Shown here: piece after piece, positions 18,380 through 29,562 of the stretch
Layout: each line of letters opens with the position of its first letter
How positions within the stretch are numbered: the first letter of the stretch is position 1
Assembly: GCF_900185615.1 (NCBI RefSeq)
Contig: NZ_FYAK01000003.1
Coordinates: 248,001-312,000, forward strand
DNA from: Photobacterium malacitanum
Lineage (GTDB): Bacteria; Pseudomonadota; Gammaproteobacteria; Enterobacterales; Vibrionaceae
Direction: 5' to 3'
DNA: 64,000 nt
Made by a program: the position numbers and the translations under genes
The notes under the pieces: generated by a model
Database searches by the model: none
What the model saw: only the letters and a program-made list of their open reading frames with translations
Told to the model about the DNA's origin: nothing

Positions 18380-18408
18380 AAGGCATTACTAAGGTAGTGC
18401 CTTTTTTG
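18380..18408 (+). terminator. Rho-independent terminator
   Basis: Stem AAGGCATTAC/GTAGTGCCTT with a four-base loop and six T, closing the small gene at 18197. Confidence 0.8.
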
Positions 18409-18812
18409 TATTTAAAGTGTAACAATATTGTTTATTTTTGTGTGCTACTTTGGTGTGGTTCAGTAGTTTTATATTCTGGTTTCAAATTAAAGTTCAAATT
18501 ATAGCCATTGGAAAGTACTTTTAAGCAATTTTTAATAATATTAATGGCTTTAACCTTACTAATTATAGGTTTAAAAATCTATAAATGTGATATTGATCTA
18601 GTCAATGTTATCTGTTGTTAACTAAATGTTTAGTATGAAATGTGTTTTATTTGTCTGTTTGTGGCAAATTAATATAACTCCTGTTAATGTTTTAGACAAT
18701 TCTTCGGTTTGATGGCTGTTCTCTAGGATTGAGAGTGACTATTTTGTTATTAATTGAGATGACCTGCTGAGAATGTCATGGATGTTATAAATTGATGTAT
18801 TGGAGTTAATGC
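18409..18812. other. Leader and promoter region of oppA
   Basis: About 400 AT-rich bases without a gene. It should include the opp promoter and a leader ending in TTGGAG, seven bases before the oppA start. I see no riboswitch-like fold or clear operator. Confidence 0.45.
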
Positions 18813-20444
18813 ATGTATAAGAATAAAATTACTCAAGCAGTGTTGCTTGGCTTAGGTCTCGTTGTTGCTCTTCCTTCTTTTTCAACTTTTGCAGCACAAG
18901 TTCCTGCCGATATTAAATTAGCAGATAAACAACAATTGGTTCGTGCTAATGGCACTGAGCCTGAATCACTTGATCCACAAAAGGTATCAGGTGTACCTGA
19001 ATCTAATGTTATTCGCGATTTACTCGAAGGTTTAGTTAACCAAGATGCTGAAGGCAACTTGGTCGCAGGTGTTGCTAAATCGTGGCAAACAACAGATAAC
19101 AAAACTTGGATTTTCAATCTACGTAATGATGCCAAGTGGTCAAATGGCGATCCAGTTACTGCTGATGACTTTGTTTATACGTGGCGTCGTCTGGCTGATC
19201 CAAAAACAGCGTCTCCTTATGCGTCATACCTTGAAATGACCACTATGGCCAACGCCACTGATATTATTGCTGGCAAACAATCACCAGAAACATTAGGTGT
19301 TGAAGCGGTTGATCCACATACGTTAAAAGTAACTTTAGATAAGCCATTATCGTATTTTGCTGCAATGCTGGTTCATACATCAATGAAGCCAGTAAATAAA
19401 AACGCGGTTGAAAAGTTCGGTGATCAATGGACTAAAGTGGGTAATTATGTATCTAACGGTGCCTATCAGCTTGATAGCTGGGTTGTGAACGAACGTATTG
19501 TATTAACGCGTAATAATAATTACTGGAATAATAAAGAGACGGTTATCAATCAAGTGACATTCTTACCGATTGAAAACCAAGTCGCGGCAATGAACCGTTT
19601 TCTTGCTGGTGAAGTTGATATGACCTATGAAATGCCGAATGAGCATTTTAAACGTCTAACAAAAGAATACCCACAAGATGTGAAAGTAACGCCTTATCTA
19701 TGTTCTTACTACTACGAATTTAATACTGCGCGTAAACCCTTTGATAATGGTGATGTGCGTAAAGCGCTATCGTACGCGATTGATCGTGATGTATTAGCCA
19801 AATTCATTGTTGGTAAAGGTGAAACCCCTGCTTATAACTTTACCCCGTTATCAACGAATGGGCTTGAAGTAGACATGCCTGAGTATGCGCAATTAACTCA
19901 AAAACAACGTTTAGAAAAAGCCAAAGCATTATTAGCTGCTGCTGGGTATGGCAAAGATAACCCGCTGACATTTAAAGTGTTATACAACACCTCTGAGAAC
20001 CATAAAAAGATTGCAGTTGCGATTGCATCAATGTGGAAAAAAAGTTTAGGGGTTGAAGCACAACTTGAAAACCAAGAGTGGAAGAGCTACTTAGACAGTA
20101 AGCGTCAAGGTAACTTTGATGTTTCTCGTGCTGGTTGGTGTGGCGATTATAATGAAGCGTCAACCTTCCTAGCAATTATGCGTACTGGCCACTCACAAAA
20201 CTACCCTAAATACGCTAGTGCTGATTACGATAAAGCCATTGATGACGCAATTCTTGCTCCAACAGCGGCTGAACGAGCAGCAGATTATAAACGTGCTGAA
20301 GCTAGCTTAGCGCAAGATATGCCGATTATGCCTATCTACCATTATGTTAATGCACGTTTGGTTAACCCTCAATTAGGGGGTTACCCAATGAAAAACCCAG
20401 AAGATAATATCTACTCAAAAGATATGTACTTCATCGCTAAATAA
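18813..20444 (+). CDS. oppA: Periplasmic oligopeptide-binding protein OppA
   Basis: The substrate-binding protein of the oligopeptide ABC importer. The 543-residue product begins with a Sec signal peptide (KNK charged start, hydrophobic VLLGLGLVVALP, cleavage near TFAAQ) and continues with the SBP_bac_5 fold: NGTEPESLDPQKVSG, RDLLEGLVNQD, DAKWSNGDPVTADDFVYTWRR. These match E. coli OppA closely. The start ATG follows TTGGAG. It is the first and probably most strongly expressed opp gene, with a stem-loop between it and oppB. Confidence 0.96.
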   Translation: MYKNKITQAVLLGLGLVVALPSFSTFAAQVPADIKLADKQQLVRANGTEPESLDPQKVSGVPESNVIRDLLEGLVNQDAEGNLVAGVAKSWQTTDNKTWIFNLRNDAKWSNGDPVTADDFVYTWRRLADPKTASPYASYLEMTTMANATDIIAGKQSPETLGVEAVDPHTLKVTLDKPLSYFAAMLVHTSMKPVNKNAVEKFGDQWTKVGNYVSNGAYQLDSWVVNERIVLTRNNNYWNNKETVINQVTFLPIENQVAAMNRFLAGEVDMTYEMPNEHFKRLTKEYPQDVKVTPYLCSYYYEFNTARKPFDNGDVRKALSYAIDRDVLAKFIVGKGETPAYNFTPLSTNGLEVDMPEYAQLTQKQRLEKAKALLAAAGYGKDNPLTFKVLYNTSENHKKIAVAIASMWKKSLGVEAQLENQEWKSYLDSKRQGNFDVSRAGWCGDYNEASTFLAIMRTGHSQNYPKYASADYDKAIDDAILAPTAAERAADYKRAEASLAQDMPIMPIYHYVNARLVNPQLGGYPMKNPEDNIYSKDMYFIAK

Positions 20445-20467
20445 TACGCTTTTCAAAATAATAATTA

Positions 20468-20491
20468 GCTGCCTTCTAACATGAAGGCAGC
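20468..20491 (+). promoter_or_regulatory. Stem-loop between oppA and oppB
   Basis: Perfect stem GCTGCCTTC/GAAGGCAGC with a six-base loop and no T-run. Hairpins at this place usually protect the binding-protein mRNA from 3' decay and lower expression of the permease genes; that role is inferred here. Confidence 0.65.
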
Positions 20492-20523
20492 ACTCGCACG
20501 CACAGCAAATACGGTAGCTTTAT

Positions 20524-21444
20524 ATGATTAAATTCATTGCTAAAAGGATTTTTGAAGCGATACCGACACTTTTGGTATTGATCACCATCTCATTTTTTTT
20601 AATGCGCTTCGCCCCCGGTAACCCTTTTACTTCAGATCGCCCTTTACCACCGGAAGTACTCGCTAATATTGAAGCAAAATATGGCTTAGATAAGCCAGTG
20701 TTTGAACAATACACCACTTATTTAGGCAATATTGTGCAAGGGGACTTTGGACCCTCATTTAAGTATAAAGATTTTACAGTTAACGAATTAGTCTCTAAAG
20801 CGTTACCTGTTTCCGCTAAAATTGGTTTTTTTGCGTTTATTTTTGCGTTAGTCATGGGCGTGAGTGTCGGTACTATAGCGGCGTTAAAGCAAAATACCTG
20901 GCTTGATTACACTATTATGTCGACCGCAATGGCGGGGGTGGTGATGCCGTCCTTTATTCTTGCGCCGGTATTGATCTATATTTTTGCGATCAATTTGCAA
21001 TGGCTGCCTGCTGGTGGTTGGCAAGACGGCTCGTTAAAATTTGTTATTTTGCCGATGTTAGGCATGGCTTTATTGTATGTTGCAACCTTTGCTCGTATTA
21101 CGCGTGGCAGCATGATTGAAACCTTAAACAGCAACTTTATTCGTACTGCTCGTGCTAAAGGTTTAAGTTACCGCCATATTATTTTAAAGCACGCTTTACG
21201 TCCTGCGTTATTACCTGTGGTGTCATACATGGGGCCTGCTTTTGTCGGTATTATTACCGGTTCTGTTGTGATTGAAACTATCTTTGGCTTACCTGGTATC
21301 GGTAAGTTATTTGTCAATGCAGCCTTTAATCGTGATTACTCGTTAGTGCTGGGAATTACGATTTTGATTGGTTCGTTAACCATTATCTTCAATGCCATTG
21401 TCGATATTGTATTAGCGATGATCGATCCTAAAATTCGTTATTAA
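20524..21444 (+). CDS. oppB: Oligopeptide transporter permease OppB
   Basis: One of two inner-membrane permease subunits of the oligopeptide importer. The 306-residue product opens with KRIFEAIPTLLVLITISFF, has about six membrane segments, and carries the EAA-type loop for ATPase contact (residues around FIRTARAKGLSYRHIILKHALRPALLP). IETIFGLPGIGKL near the end is typical of OppB/DppB. It precedes oppC by 13 bases. Confidence 0.95.
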   Translation: MIKFIAKRIFEAIPTLLVLITISFFLMRFAPGNPFTSDRPLPPEVLANIEAKYGLDKPVFEQYTTYLGNIVQGDFGPSFKYKDFTVNELVSKALPVSAKIGFFAFIFALVMGVSVGTIAALKQNTWLDYTIMSTAMAGVVMPSFILAPVLIYIFAINLQWLPAGGWQDGSLKFVILPMLGMALLYVATFARITRGSMIETLNSNFIRTARAKGLSYRHIILKHALRPALLPVVSYMGPAFVGIITGSVVIETIFGLPGIGKLFVNAAFNRDYSLVLGITILIGSLTIIFNAIVDIVLAMIDPKIRY

Positions 21445-21457
21445 GAGGCTGATAATT

Positions 21458-22372
21458 ATGATTTTAACTAAAAAAGATAATGTTGAAGCATTAGAGAAAT
21501 TCTCTGCAAGCCTTGAAATAGAAGGTCGTAGCTTATGGCAAGATGCGCGTTCACGTTTTTTTCGTAACAAAGCGGCGATGGTATCGTTAGTGATTTTAGG
21601 GTTGATCACGTTGGCAGTTATTTTTGGTCCAATGGTGAGCCAATATGCGTTTGATGATACTGACTGGTATGCGCTGCATGCTGCGCCATCGTTAGGGGCT
21701 GAAGGGCACTTCTTTGGTACAGATAGTCTAGGACGCGATCTTTATACGCGTACCTTAATCGGTGGTCGAATTTCACTGATGGTGGGGCTGTTAGGCGCGT
21801 TAGTTGCGGTGGTTATTGGTACACTTTATGGCGCAGCATCGGGCTTTATTGGCGGTAAAACCGACCGAGTGATGATGCGTATATTAGAAATTCTATACTC
21901 AATTCCATTTATGTTTTTTGTGATTGTGTTAGTGACCTTTTTTGGCCGTAACATCATGCTGATCTTTATTGCTATCGGTGCGATTTCTTGGCTTGATATG
22001 GCGCGAATTGTGCGTGGTCAAACTTTATCATTACGTGGTAAAGAGTTCATAGAAGCTGCCCATGTGTGTGGCGTTAGCCGTTGGCGGATCATTACTCGCC
22101 ATATCGTACCGAATGTGTTGGGTATCGTAGCGGTGTATTCAACATTACTTGTGCCTGCAATGATTCTCACTGAATCGTTTTTAAGTTTCCTTGGGCTCGG
22201 TGTACAAGAGCCGATGACGAGTTGGGGAGCATTGTTGCATGAAGGTTCACAAACGATGGAAGTGGCTATTTGGCAGTTATTGTTTCCTGCTGGCTTTATG
22301 GTGATTACATTATTTTGTTTTAACTATGTCGGTGATGGTTTACGCGATGCGTTAGATCCAAAAGACAGATAG
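21458..22372 (+). CDS. oppC: Oligopeptide transporter permease OppC
   Basis: The second permease subunit of the oligopeptide importer. The 304-residue product has a cytoplasmic N-terminus with SLWQDARSRFFRNKAAM, characteristic of OppC, then six membrane segments, the HFFGTDSLGRDLYTR motif and the EAA loop FIEAAHVCGVSRWRIITRHI. The end GDGLRDALDPK is the standard OppC/DppC ending. It lies 13 bases after oppB and 132 bases before oppD. Confidence 0.95.
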   Translation: MILTKKDNVEALEKFSASLEIEGRSLWQDARSRFFRNKAAMVSLVILGLITLAVIFGPMVSQYAFDDTDWYALHAAPSLGAEGHFFGTDSLGRDLYTRTLIGGRISLMVGLLGALVAVVIGTLYGAASGFIGGKTDRVMMRILEILYSIPFMFFVIVLVTFFGRNIMLIFIAIGAISWLDMARIVRGQTLSLRGKEFIEAAHVCGVSRWRIITRHIVPNVLGIVAVYSTLLVPAMILTESFLSFLGLGVQEPMTSWGALLHEGSQTMEVAIWQLLFPAGFMVITLFCFNYVGDGLRDALDPKDR

Positions 22373-22504
22373 AAATAAGCAGCTCCCCTTTTATTGCGTA
22401 TTAAAGTGAAACTCATAGTAGGGGAACGTCAATATCATTCACTTGATAATAAATAATAACCGAAGCGAATGTACGGTGCTTAGCGTTGATAACAAGGAAG
22501 TAGT

Positions 22505-23467
22505 ATGAGTTTGTTAGAAGTTAAAGACTTACGGGTTGAATTCACCACACCAGATGGCAATGTTACAGCGGTTAATGATTTGAATTTTTCGTTAGAACAA
22601 GGCCAAACCTTAGGTATTGTTGGTGAGTCGGGCTCAGGAAAGAGTCAAACCGTGTTCGCTATTATGGGCTTACTAGCCAAGAACGGCATTATTAGTGGCA
22701 GCGCTAAATTTGAAGGGCGTGAGATTTTAAATCTATCCGAAAAACAACTGAATAGTATTCGTGCTGAACAAATTGCGATGATTTTTCAAGATCCAATGAC
22801 ATCACTTAATCCTTATATGAAAGTCAGCGAACAATTAATGGAAGTGCTGATGTTACACAAAGGGATGAGCCGTGCTCAAGCTTTTGAAGAATCCGTAAGA
22901 ATGTTGGATGCGGTTAAAATCCCTGAAGCACGTCAGCGTATAACGATGTACCCCCACGAATTCTCAGGTGGTATGCGCCAGCGTGTAATGATTGCAATGG
23001 CATTATTATGTCGACCAAAATTATTAATTGCAGATGAACCTACAACAGCACTTGATGTGACAGTACAAGCGCAGATCATGGAGTTACTCAATGATCTTAA
23101 ATCTGATTTTAATACCTCGATCATCATGATCACTCACGATCTTGGCGTTGTGGCTGGTAGTTGTGACAAAGTGCTGGTGATGTACGCCGGACGGACGATG
23201 GAATACGGTGATATTAACGATATTTTTTACCGTCCTAGTCACCCTTATACTGAAGGATTACTGCGTGCGATTCCGCGTTTAGATACTGAAGGTGAAGATT
23301 TGCCAACAATTCCGGGTAATCCACCTAACTTATTACGCTTGCCTGTCGGTTGCCCATATCAAGAGCGTTGCCATCGCGTACTGTCACGTTGCAAACAAGA
23401 ATCGCCATTGTTAATGCCATTTGCACAAGATCGATTACGTGCTTGTTTTGCTGAGATGGGAGCATAG
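22505..23467 (+). CDS. oppD: Oligopeptide transporter ATP-binding protein OppD
   Basis: One of the two ATPases that power the oligopeptide importer. The 320-residue product has Walker A GESGSGKSQ, the Q-loop FQDPMTSLNPYMK, the ABC signature FSGGMRQRVMIAMAL, Walker B LLIADEPTTALD and the H-loop ITHDLG. The C-terminal oligo_HPY cysteine motif CPYQERC...C...C is the site where homologues bind an iron-sulfur cluster. Start ATG 22505 has AAGGAAG upstream. It overlaps or abuts oppF. Confidence 0.96.
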   Translation: MSLLEVKDLRVEFTTPDGNVTAVNDLNFSLEQGQTLGIVGESGSGKSQTVFAIMGLLAKNGIISGSAKFEGREILNLSEKQLNSIRAEQIAMIFQDPMTSLNPYMKVSEQLMEVLMLHKGMSRAQAFEESVRMLDAVKIPEARQRITMYPHEFSGGMRQRVMIAMALLCRPKLLIADEPTTALDVTVQAQIMELLNDLKSDFNTSIIMITHDLGVVAGSCDKVLVMYAGRTMEYGDINDIFYRPSHPYTEGLLRAIPRLDTEGEDLPTIPGNPPNLLRLPVGCPYQERCHRVLSRCKQESPLLMPFAQDRLRACFAEMGA

Positions 23468-23469
23468 TG

Positions 23470-24456
23470 ATGAAAGCAGAAAAGAAAGTATTATTGGATA
23501 TTACTAATCTCAAGGTGCACTTTAACATTGCCTCTAAATCAGCATGGCCTTGGAGCCAGCCTTCAAAATTAAAAGCTGTTGATGGGGTTAATATCTGTGT
23601 TTATGAAGGTGAGACTTTAGGTGTTGTTGGTGAGTCAGGTTGTGGTAAATCAACCTTTGCACGCGCGATTATTGGATTAGTGAAAGCGACAGAGGGCAAC
23701 GTGGTATGGTTAGGACAAGATTTGACCAAACTTAATCACAGCGCATTACGTGAAACGCGTAAGCAAATTCAAATGATTTTCCAAGATCCATTAGCCTCGT
23801 TAAATCCGCGTATGACGGTTGGTGAGATTATTGCCGAGCCTTTAAATGCTTTTTATACCCACTTAAGCGCTGATGAAGTGAAGCAGCAAGTCCAAGCAAT
23901 GATGACCAAAGTAGGCTTGTTACCAAACGTCATTAACCGTTATCCACATGAATTTTCAGGTGGTCAATGTCAGCGTATCGGTATTGCACGAGCGTTGATT
24001 TTAAAGCCTAAGATGATTATTTGCGATGAGCCAGTATCAGCCCTTGATGTATCGATTCAAGCGCAAGTGGTGAATTTACTTAAATCACTTCAAAAAGAAA
24101 TGGGATTAAGCTTAATCTTTATTGCTCATGATTTGTCTGTGGTAAAACATATTTCTGATCGTGTTTTGGTAATGTACCTAGGTAATGCGGTTGAGATGGG
24201 GGAGAGTAAAGCTCTGTTTGCTAATCCTCAGCACCCTTATACTAAAGCGTTAATGTCGGCAGTACCGATCCCTGATCCACAGTTAGAGCGCAATAAACAT
24301 ATTGAGTTGTTAGAAGGGGATTTACCGTCACCGATGAATCCGCCATCAGGGTGTGTTTTTAGAACCCGTTGTCCGAAAGCTGCTGCAATTTGTGCTGAGA
24401 AAAAGCCCAAACTGCAAGGGTCTTACCAACATGCGGTTGCATGCTTACAAGAATAA
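23470..24456 (+). CDS. oppF: Oligopeptide transporter ATP-binding protein OppF
   Basis: The partner ATPase of OppD. The product has Walker A GESGCGKST, Q-loop FQDPLASLNPRM, signature FSGGQCQRIGIARAL, Walker B IICDEPVSALD, H-loop IAHDLS and the C-terminal cysteine motif CVFRTRCPKAAAIC. I prefer ATG 23470; a GTG at 23467, sharing a base with the oppD stop, is also open and adds one residue. Last gene of oppABCDF, followed by a strong terminator. Confidence 0.95.
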   Translation: MKAEKKVLLDITNLKVHFNIASKSAWPWSQPSKLKAVDGVNICVYEGETLGVVGESGCGKSTFARAIIGLVKATEGNVVWLGQDLTKLNHSALRETRKQIQMIFQDPLASLNPRMTVGEIIAEPLNAFYTHLSADEVKQQVQAMMTKVGLLPNVINRYPHEFSGGQCQRIGIARALILKPKMIICDEPVSALDVSIQAQVVNLLKSLQKEMGLSLIFIAHDLSVVKHISDRVLVMYLGNAVEMGESKALFANPQHPYTKALMSAVPIPDPQLERNKHIELLEGDLPSPMNPPSGCVFRTRCPKAAAICAEKKPKLQGSYQHAVACLQE

Positions 24457-24468
24457 TGACTCATGTAT

Positions 24469-24506
24469 GAATAACGTCCAGTGATTAACGGACGTTATTC
24501 TTTTTT
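24469..24506. terminator. Shared terminator hairpin of oppF and the GGDEF gene
   Basis: Perfect 11-bp stem GAATAACGTCC/GGACGTTATTC with ten-base loop and six T on the plus strand. The stop codon of the convergent GGDEF gene (24495-24497) lies inside the right arm, so the end of that gene is part of the oppF terminator. Confidence 0.85.
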
Positions 24507-26102
24507 AGGAAAGTTTGGTGGAGATTTGAAAATATAATTATTTAGTTGTTTTTGTAATGCTTTTTTATTTTCAGTTTTGTTTTTTTTATTTTTATATAAT
24601 ATTTTGTCTGCACGCACTAACGCATTGTGTAAACTTTCATTTTTTTCTATAACAGTACAGCCTGTTGAAATCGATATTTTAATATTGTAATGGCAAAAGT
24701 AGCCGCTAAAAATAGCTAATTCTAATCGATCAGCCATGATTAATGCTTTTTCTAAATCGGCACTAGGTAGCACAATGCAAAACTCATCCCCACCGAGTCG
24801 AATACAAATATCACTATCTCGTGTCATATCAGTAATGGTTGATGAAATATGCTTCAATGCTAAGTCACCAATATCGTGACCATAAGTATCATTTATTATC
24901 TTAAAATCATTAGCATCAAATATAATAAGTGCAGTAGGCTGGCCATTTTTATTATTCTCTGTCACTATATCTTTAATAATTGTATCCATTACTCGACGGT
25001 TAAATAACCCAGTGAGCAAATCAGTATACGCTTCTAATTGATAACGCTGCTTTTGAAATTTGTGGCGCTTTAATAGCGCGTTCATATAATTGAGAATAAT
25101 TAATAGCGAAAGACCTAATATGGTTATTTTTATCGCAAAGTTAACAAAAAACCACGGTGATATATCAGCAAAAATTAAAATATTATTATTTAAATGCGTA
25201 TATACTGGAATTGAAGGTAATATCCGATTGTTATATCCATTATAAATTTCAATTTTTTGTTTTTTGTCTTTTACATACAAATAAAAATTAAGCGAAGATT
25301 TTAATTTTTTTGGTAATGTAATTGATTTTATTAGTGATTTTACTGGAATATCGACCCCAATATCACCTGCGATTTTATTATTTTTATAAACAGGAGATTT
25401 AATTGTAACGACCATTTCTTGAGAAAAAAAATCTAAATAAGGATAAGTGTAATATATTCCTTTTTGTAATTCATCAAGTGATTGAGATATTGAGCTTTGG
25501 TTTCGGTAAAGATCGGTTGAAAAAAATTCTTTAGTGGTATTAAATTTGTCTACCGGAAGTTTTGAAGATAAATAGAAATATTTTAATAAGTGAGAAATAT
25601 AGTAGTAGTTATACACAATTGGATGGGCTTGTTGTTCAGCCCATAATTCATCTAATACAGCAAATAAATGGGTATCTTTTTGAATTAATTGATTAGGAAA
25701 CCCAGGGCCGACTAAACTACCATTGAACAAGTTATTAGGATAAATACCACGATTAAAGCCAAATTCTTTTAATTTTGGATAGTAATGAATTTCTGCCAGT
25801 ACTTGTAATCTTTTATTGTACTCATCCATATTTGCGATAGCTTTTGTTGCAGTATTCGCATAACGTTTATTTCGATACGCGAGTGAATCTGTCGTGTTTT
25901 TTATTTGATTTAGATTTGCCTCAATATATAAACGCGTTTCGTTTATTTCTTGGCGTAGACTAAAACCGACAATGATTACCAGTAGCATTAAATTAAAAAA
26001 AAGAATCAAACAGCGCCTGATCATATCATTACCACATAAGATATGATCAAGTTGCCATTTTGAGGTTTTATTCTTTAATATGTGTTGTTCAGCTTTAGAC
26101 AT
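24495..26102 (-). CDS. Membrane-bound diguanylate cyclase
   Basis: A 535-residue c-di-GMP synthase. It has an N-terminal membrane helix (about CLILFFNLMLLVIIVGF), a roughly 270-residue periplasmic sensor region with SPVYKNNKIAGDIGVDI, typical of the last part of Cache domains, a second membrane helix (ITILGLSLLIILNYM), and a GGDEF domain beginning DLLTGLFNRR. GGDEF is intact, and RDSD five residues upstream forms the inhibitory I-site, so product feedback is expected. I chose ATG 26102, whose ATGTCTAA overlaps the upstream gene's stop; a GTG five codons earlier is possible. The very AT-rich sensor portion suggests rapid divergence. The ligand is unknown. Confidence 0.9.
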   Translation of the reverse strand: MSKAEQHILKNKTSKWQLDHILCGNDMIRRCLILFFNLMLLVIIVGFSLRQEINETRLYIEANLNQIKNTTDSLAYRNKRYANTATKAIANMDEYNKRLQVLAEIHYYPKLKEFGFNRGIYPNNLFNGSLVGPGFPNQLIQKDTHLFAVLDELWAEQQAHPIVYNYYYISHLLKYFYLSSKLPVDKFNTTKEFFSTDLYRNQSSISQSLDELQKGIYYTYPYLDFFSQEMVVTIKSPVYKNNKIAGDIGVDIPVKSLIKSITLPKKLKSSLNFYLYVKDKKQKIEIYNGYNNRILPSIPVYTHLNNNILIFADISPWFFVNFAIKITILGLSLLIILNYMNALLKRHKFQKQRYQLEAYTDLLTGLFNRRVMDTIIKDIVTENNKNGQPTALIIFDANDFKIINDTYGHDIGDLALKHISSTITDMTRDSDICIRLGGDEFCIVLPSADLEKALIMADRLELAIFSGYFCHYNIKISISTGCTVIEKNESLHNALVRADKILYKNKKNKTENKKALQKQLNNYIFKSPPNFPKKE

Positions 26103-27651
26103 TAAAGTTTTTATCACTTGCTAATTTACTAAATGGCACCGGCTTACTGTATAAGAATCCTTGATGATAACGAATACCTAATTCGGTTAATATTTGAGCT
26201 TGTTGCTCTGTTTCAACACCTTCAGCAATCACTTCGACCTCTGCCTTTTCTGCAAACGCAACTAATGATTTAACAATAGAACTTGCTGCCAAAGAATCAA
26301 TATCATCAATGAAAACTTTATCGATTTTGATTGTTGTTGCTTGCAATTTTTGTAACGCTAAGAAATCACAGTAGCCATTACCCACATCGTCCAACTTAAT
26401 TTGAATACCCATTGCATTAAGCTTAATGCAGTTTTGTTCTGCTTGCTCAATATTATCAATGGGAGCGCGCTCTGTTAGCTCAAAGGCAAAATTATGCGGA
26501 GCAATATTATAGTGTGCTAATGCTGAACGTGTAATATCAATCAGTTCAGGATCTTGCAGAACGCTCGCACTGATATTGATACTGAAATAGTATGGCAGAG
26601 TTTTGCCATGTTGGATTTCTAGTTTATGAATATCACGTGCAACAGTATTAATTAATTGGAATGTGAGAGGGGTAATAACACCATTAGCTTCACATTGAGG
26701 AATAAACTCATCAGGCAGAATAACTTTACCTTTTTTAGTTTCCCAGCGGATTAATACTTCATAACCACAAGTTATCTTTTTTTCTGCATCAATAATAGGT
26801 TGGTAATACGGCACTAAATGATTTTGCTTTATAGCATTGAGTATTAAGAACTTAATAATACTGGTGCTATGATAACGACGATATAGCATCACTAAAACAA
26901 TAAAAATCAATCCGCTTAGAATCAGTAATAAAAACGGTCTAATATGAGCGCGGTAGTCAGTAATGACTTTTGGAGTCACGTAATATTTTATCCATGCTTG
27001 ATTATGCAGTGGCATTGATAAAATTGGCTTAACGGTAGTCTTGAGAGCGTGATTGGATGTCACAGTTGGCGTTTTTTGCGTATCATCGGTATACAGCGAT
27101 ACGCCATTATTTTCGATAACTTGCAACCAACATTGATCACACGCATTGGCCAGTAGTGCATTTGTAGGCTGTTTAACGATATCGACTGTAATAATTCCGC
27201 CAACGACTTGCTTACGGAATTGAACTATTGCTTCATTATTATCAGCATTAGCAATCACAACCACTTCGCGATTTAACGGAATTTTTTTGGTTGGAGAACC
27301 ATAAAGTTGAGTGAGATTGGAATGGTCGCCACAAACCTTACCTGACTTGGTTTCCAAACTGATACTGCGAATATGTGATGAATAATAACTGGCACGCTCA
27401 AGTTCTGAAATATCTTCTTTATCGCAGGTATAGGAAAGATGGTACTGAAGATTATCAAGTAGAATAGAGGTCGATTGAATACTGTGTAAGTAGTTTTCAG
27501 AGCGTTGGTGTTCAAATGACTCGAGATTATATTTAAACAGCTGACGGCCAACTGTTTGTGAAGTAAGTGCTAACGTCACTAAACCTATAGCGATAAGTAA
27601 AGTCGCTAATGCAATGCTATAAAATGAAATTGAGGGACGTCTGATAGTCAC
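26095..27651 (-). CDS. CSS-motif EAL c-di-GMP phosphodiesterase
   Basis: A 518-residue c-di-GMP hydrolase. Two membrane helices (about residues 8-30 and 236-258) enclose a periplasmic CSS-type sensor domain with cysteines in YTCDKEDISELER and GKVCGDHSN, the redox/Dsb-responsive class in E. coli PdeC-like proteins. The cytoplasmic EAL domain has YYQPIID, EVLIRW in the EAL position, DDVGNGYCDF for DDFGTG, KIDKVFIDDI and AEGVET, so the metal and substrate residues are mostly kept and activity is likely. It overlaps the GGDEF gene by eight bases, which implies coordinated production of opposing enzymes. Confidence 0.9.
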   Translation of the reverse strand: MTIRRPSISFYSIALATLLIAIGLVTLALTSQTVGRQLFKYNLESFEHQRSENYLHSIQSTSILLDNLQYHLSYTCDKEDISELERASYYSSHIRSISLETKSGKVCGDHSNLTQLYGSPTKKIPLNREVVVIANADNNEAIVQFRKQVVGGIITVDIVKQPTNALLANACDQCWLQVIENNGVSLYTDDTQKTPTVTSNHALKTTVKPILSMPLHNQAWIKYYVTPKVITDYRAHIRPFLLLILSGLIFIVLVMLYRRYHSTSIIKFLILNAIKQNHLVPYYQPIIDAEKKITCGYEVLIRWETKKGKVILPDEFIPQCEANGVITPLTFQLINTVARDIHKLEIQHGKTLPYYFSINISASVLQDPELIDITRSALAHYNIAPHNFAFELTERAPIDNIEQAEQNCIKLNAMGIQIKLDDVGNGYCDFLALQKLQATTIKIDKVFIDDIDSLAASSIVKSLVAFAEKAEVEVIAEGVETEQQAQILTELGIRYHQGFLYSKPVPFSKLASDKNFNV

Positions 27652-28050
27652 GATGAAAGAACTCTACTTTTTGTTAGCCAATTGTCACAATTAAGATAGC
27701 AAAAACAAAATCGAGATGCTTCTGAAGAGTTATGAAAACAATAAAAAATTAAATCAGACTTTATTTATTATTTTTTATATTAGTTTTGCGAATTGTTTTA
27801 TAAAATAGTGAATATTTGACGACTAAATATTCTTAATATGAATGGTGTTGTTTGTTCATTATGGCTAAAACGGAGTGTAGTTATTTTTAATTTTATATTT
27901 TTATGCATATTTCAGAAAAGCACCTTTTCTGAATGTCTAGTTGAATAGACAAAACTGTGATTATCAAGTTTAGATAACGATTAAAAGTATAGAAGTAACT
28001 ACTATTTCTTGCGTCAATACAACGTCAGAAAATCTTCAATATTAGGTTAA
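27652..28050. other. Intergenic region with two tandem hairpins upstream of the EAL gene
   Basis: No gene is visible. TTCAGAAAAG/CTTTTCTGAA (27911-27933, three-base loop) is followed at once by TGTCTA/TAGACA (27934-27951, six-base loop). Neither is followed by a T-run. They lie 260-300 bases upstream of the EAL start and could be protein sites or part of a structured leader; no c-di-GMP riboswitch core is recognisable. Confidence 0.5.
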
Positions 28051-28080
28051 TAAAAAAGGACGCTATTAATAACGTCCTTT
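28051..28080 (-). terminator. Rho-independent terminator after purB
   Basis: Stem AAAGGACG/CGTCCTTT with T-run on the minus strand, 27 bases past the purB stop. Confidence 0.85.
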
Positions 28081-28106
28081 AGGAATAAGTTTATCTAGCG
28101 AATAAT

Positions 28107-29546
<1,440 letters not shown>

Positions 29547-29562
29547 TTAGCATTGGGTTAGC

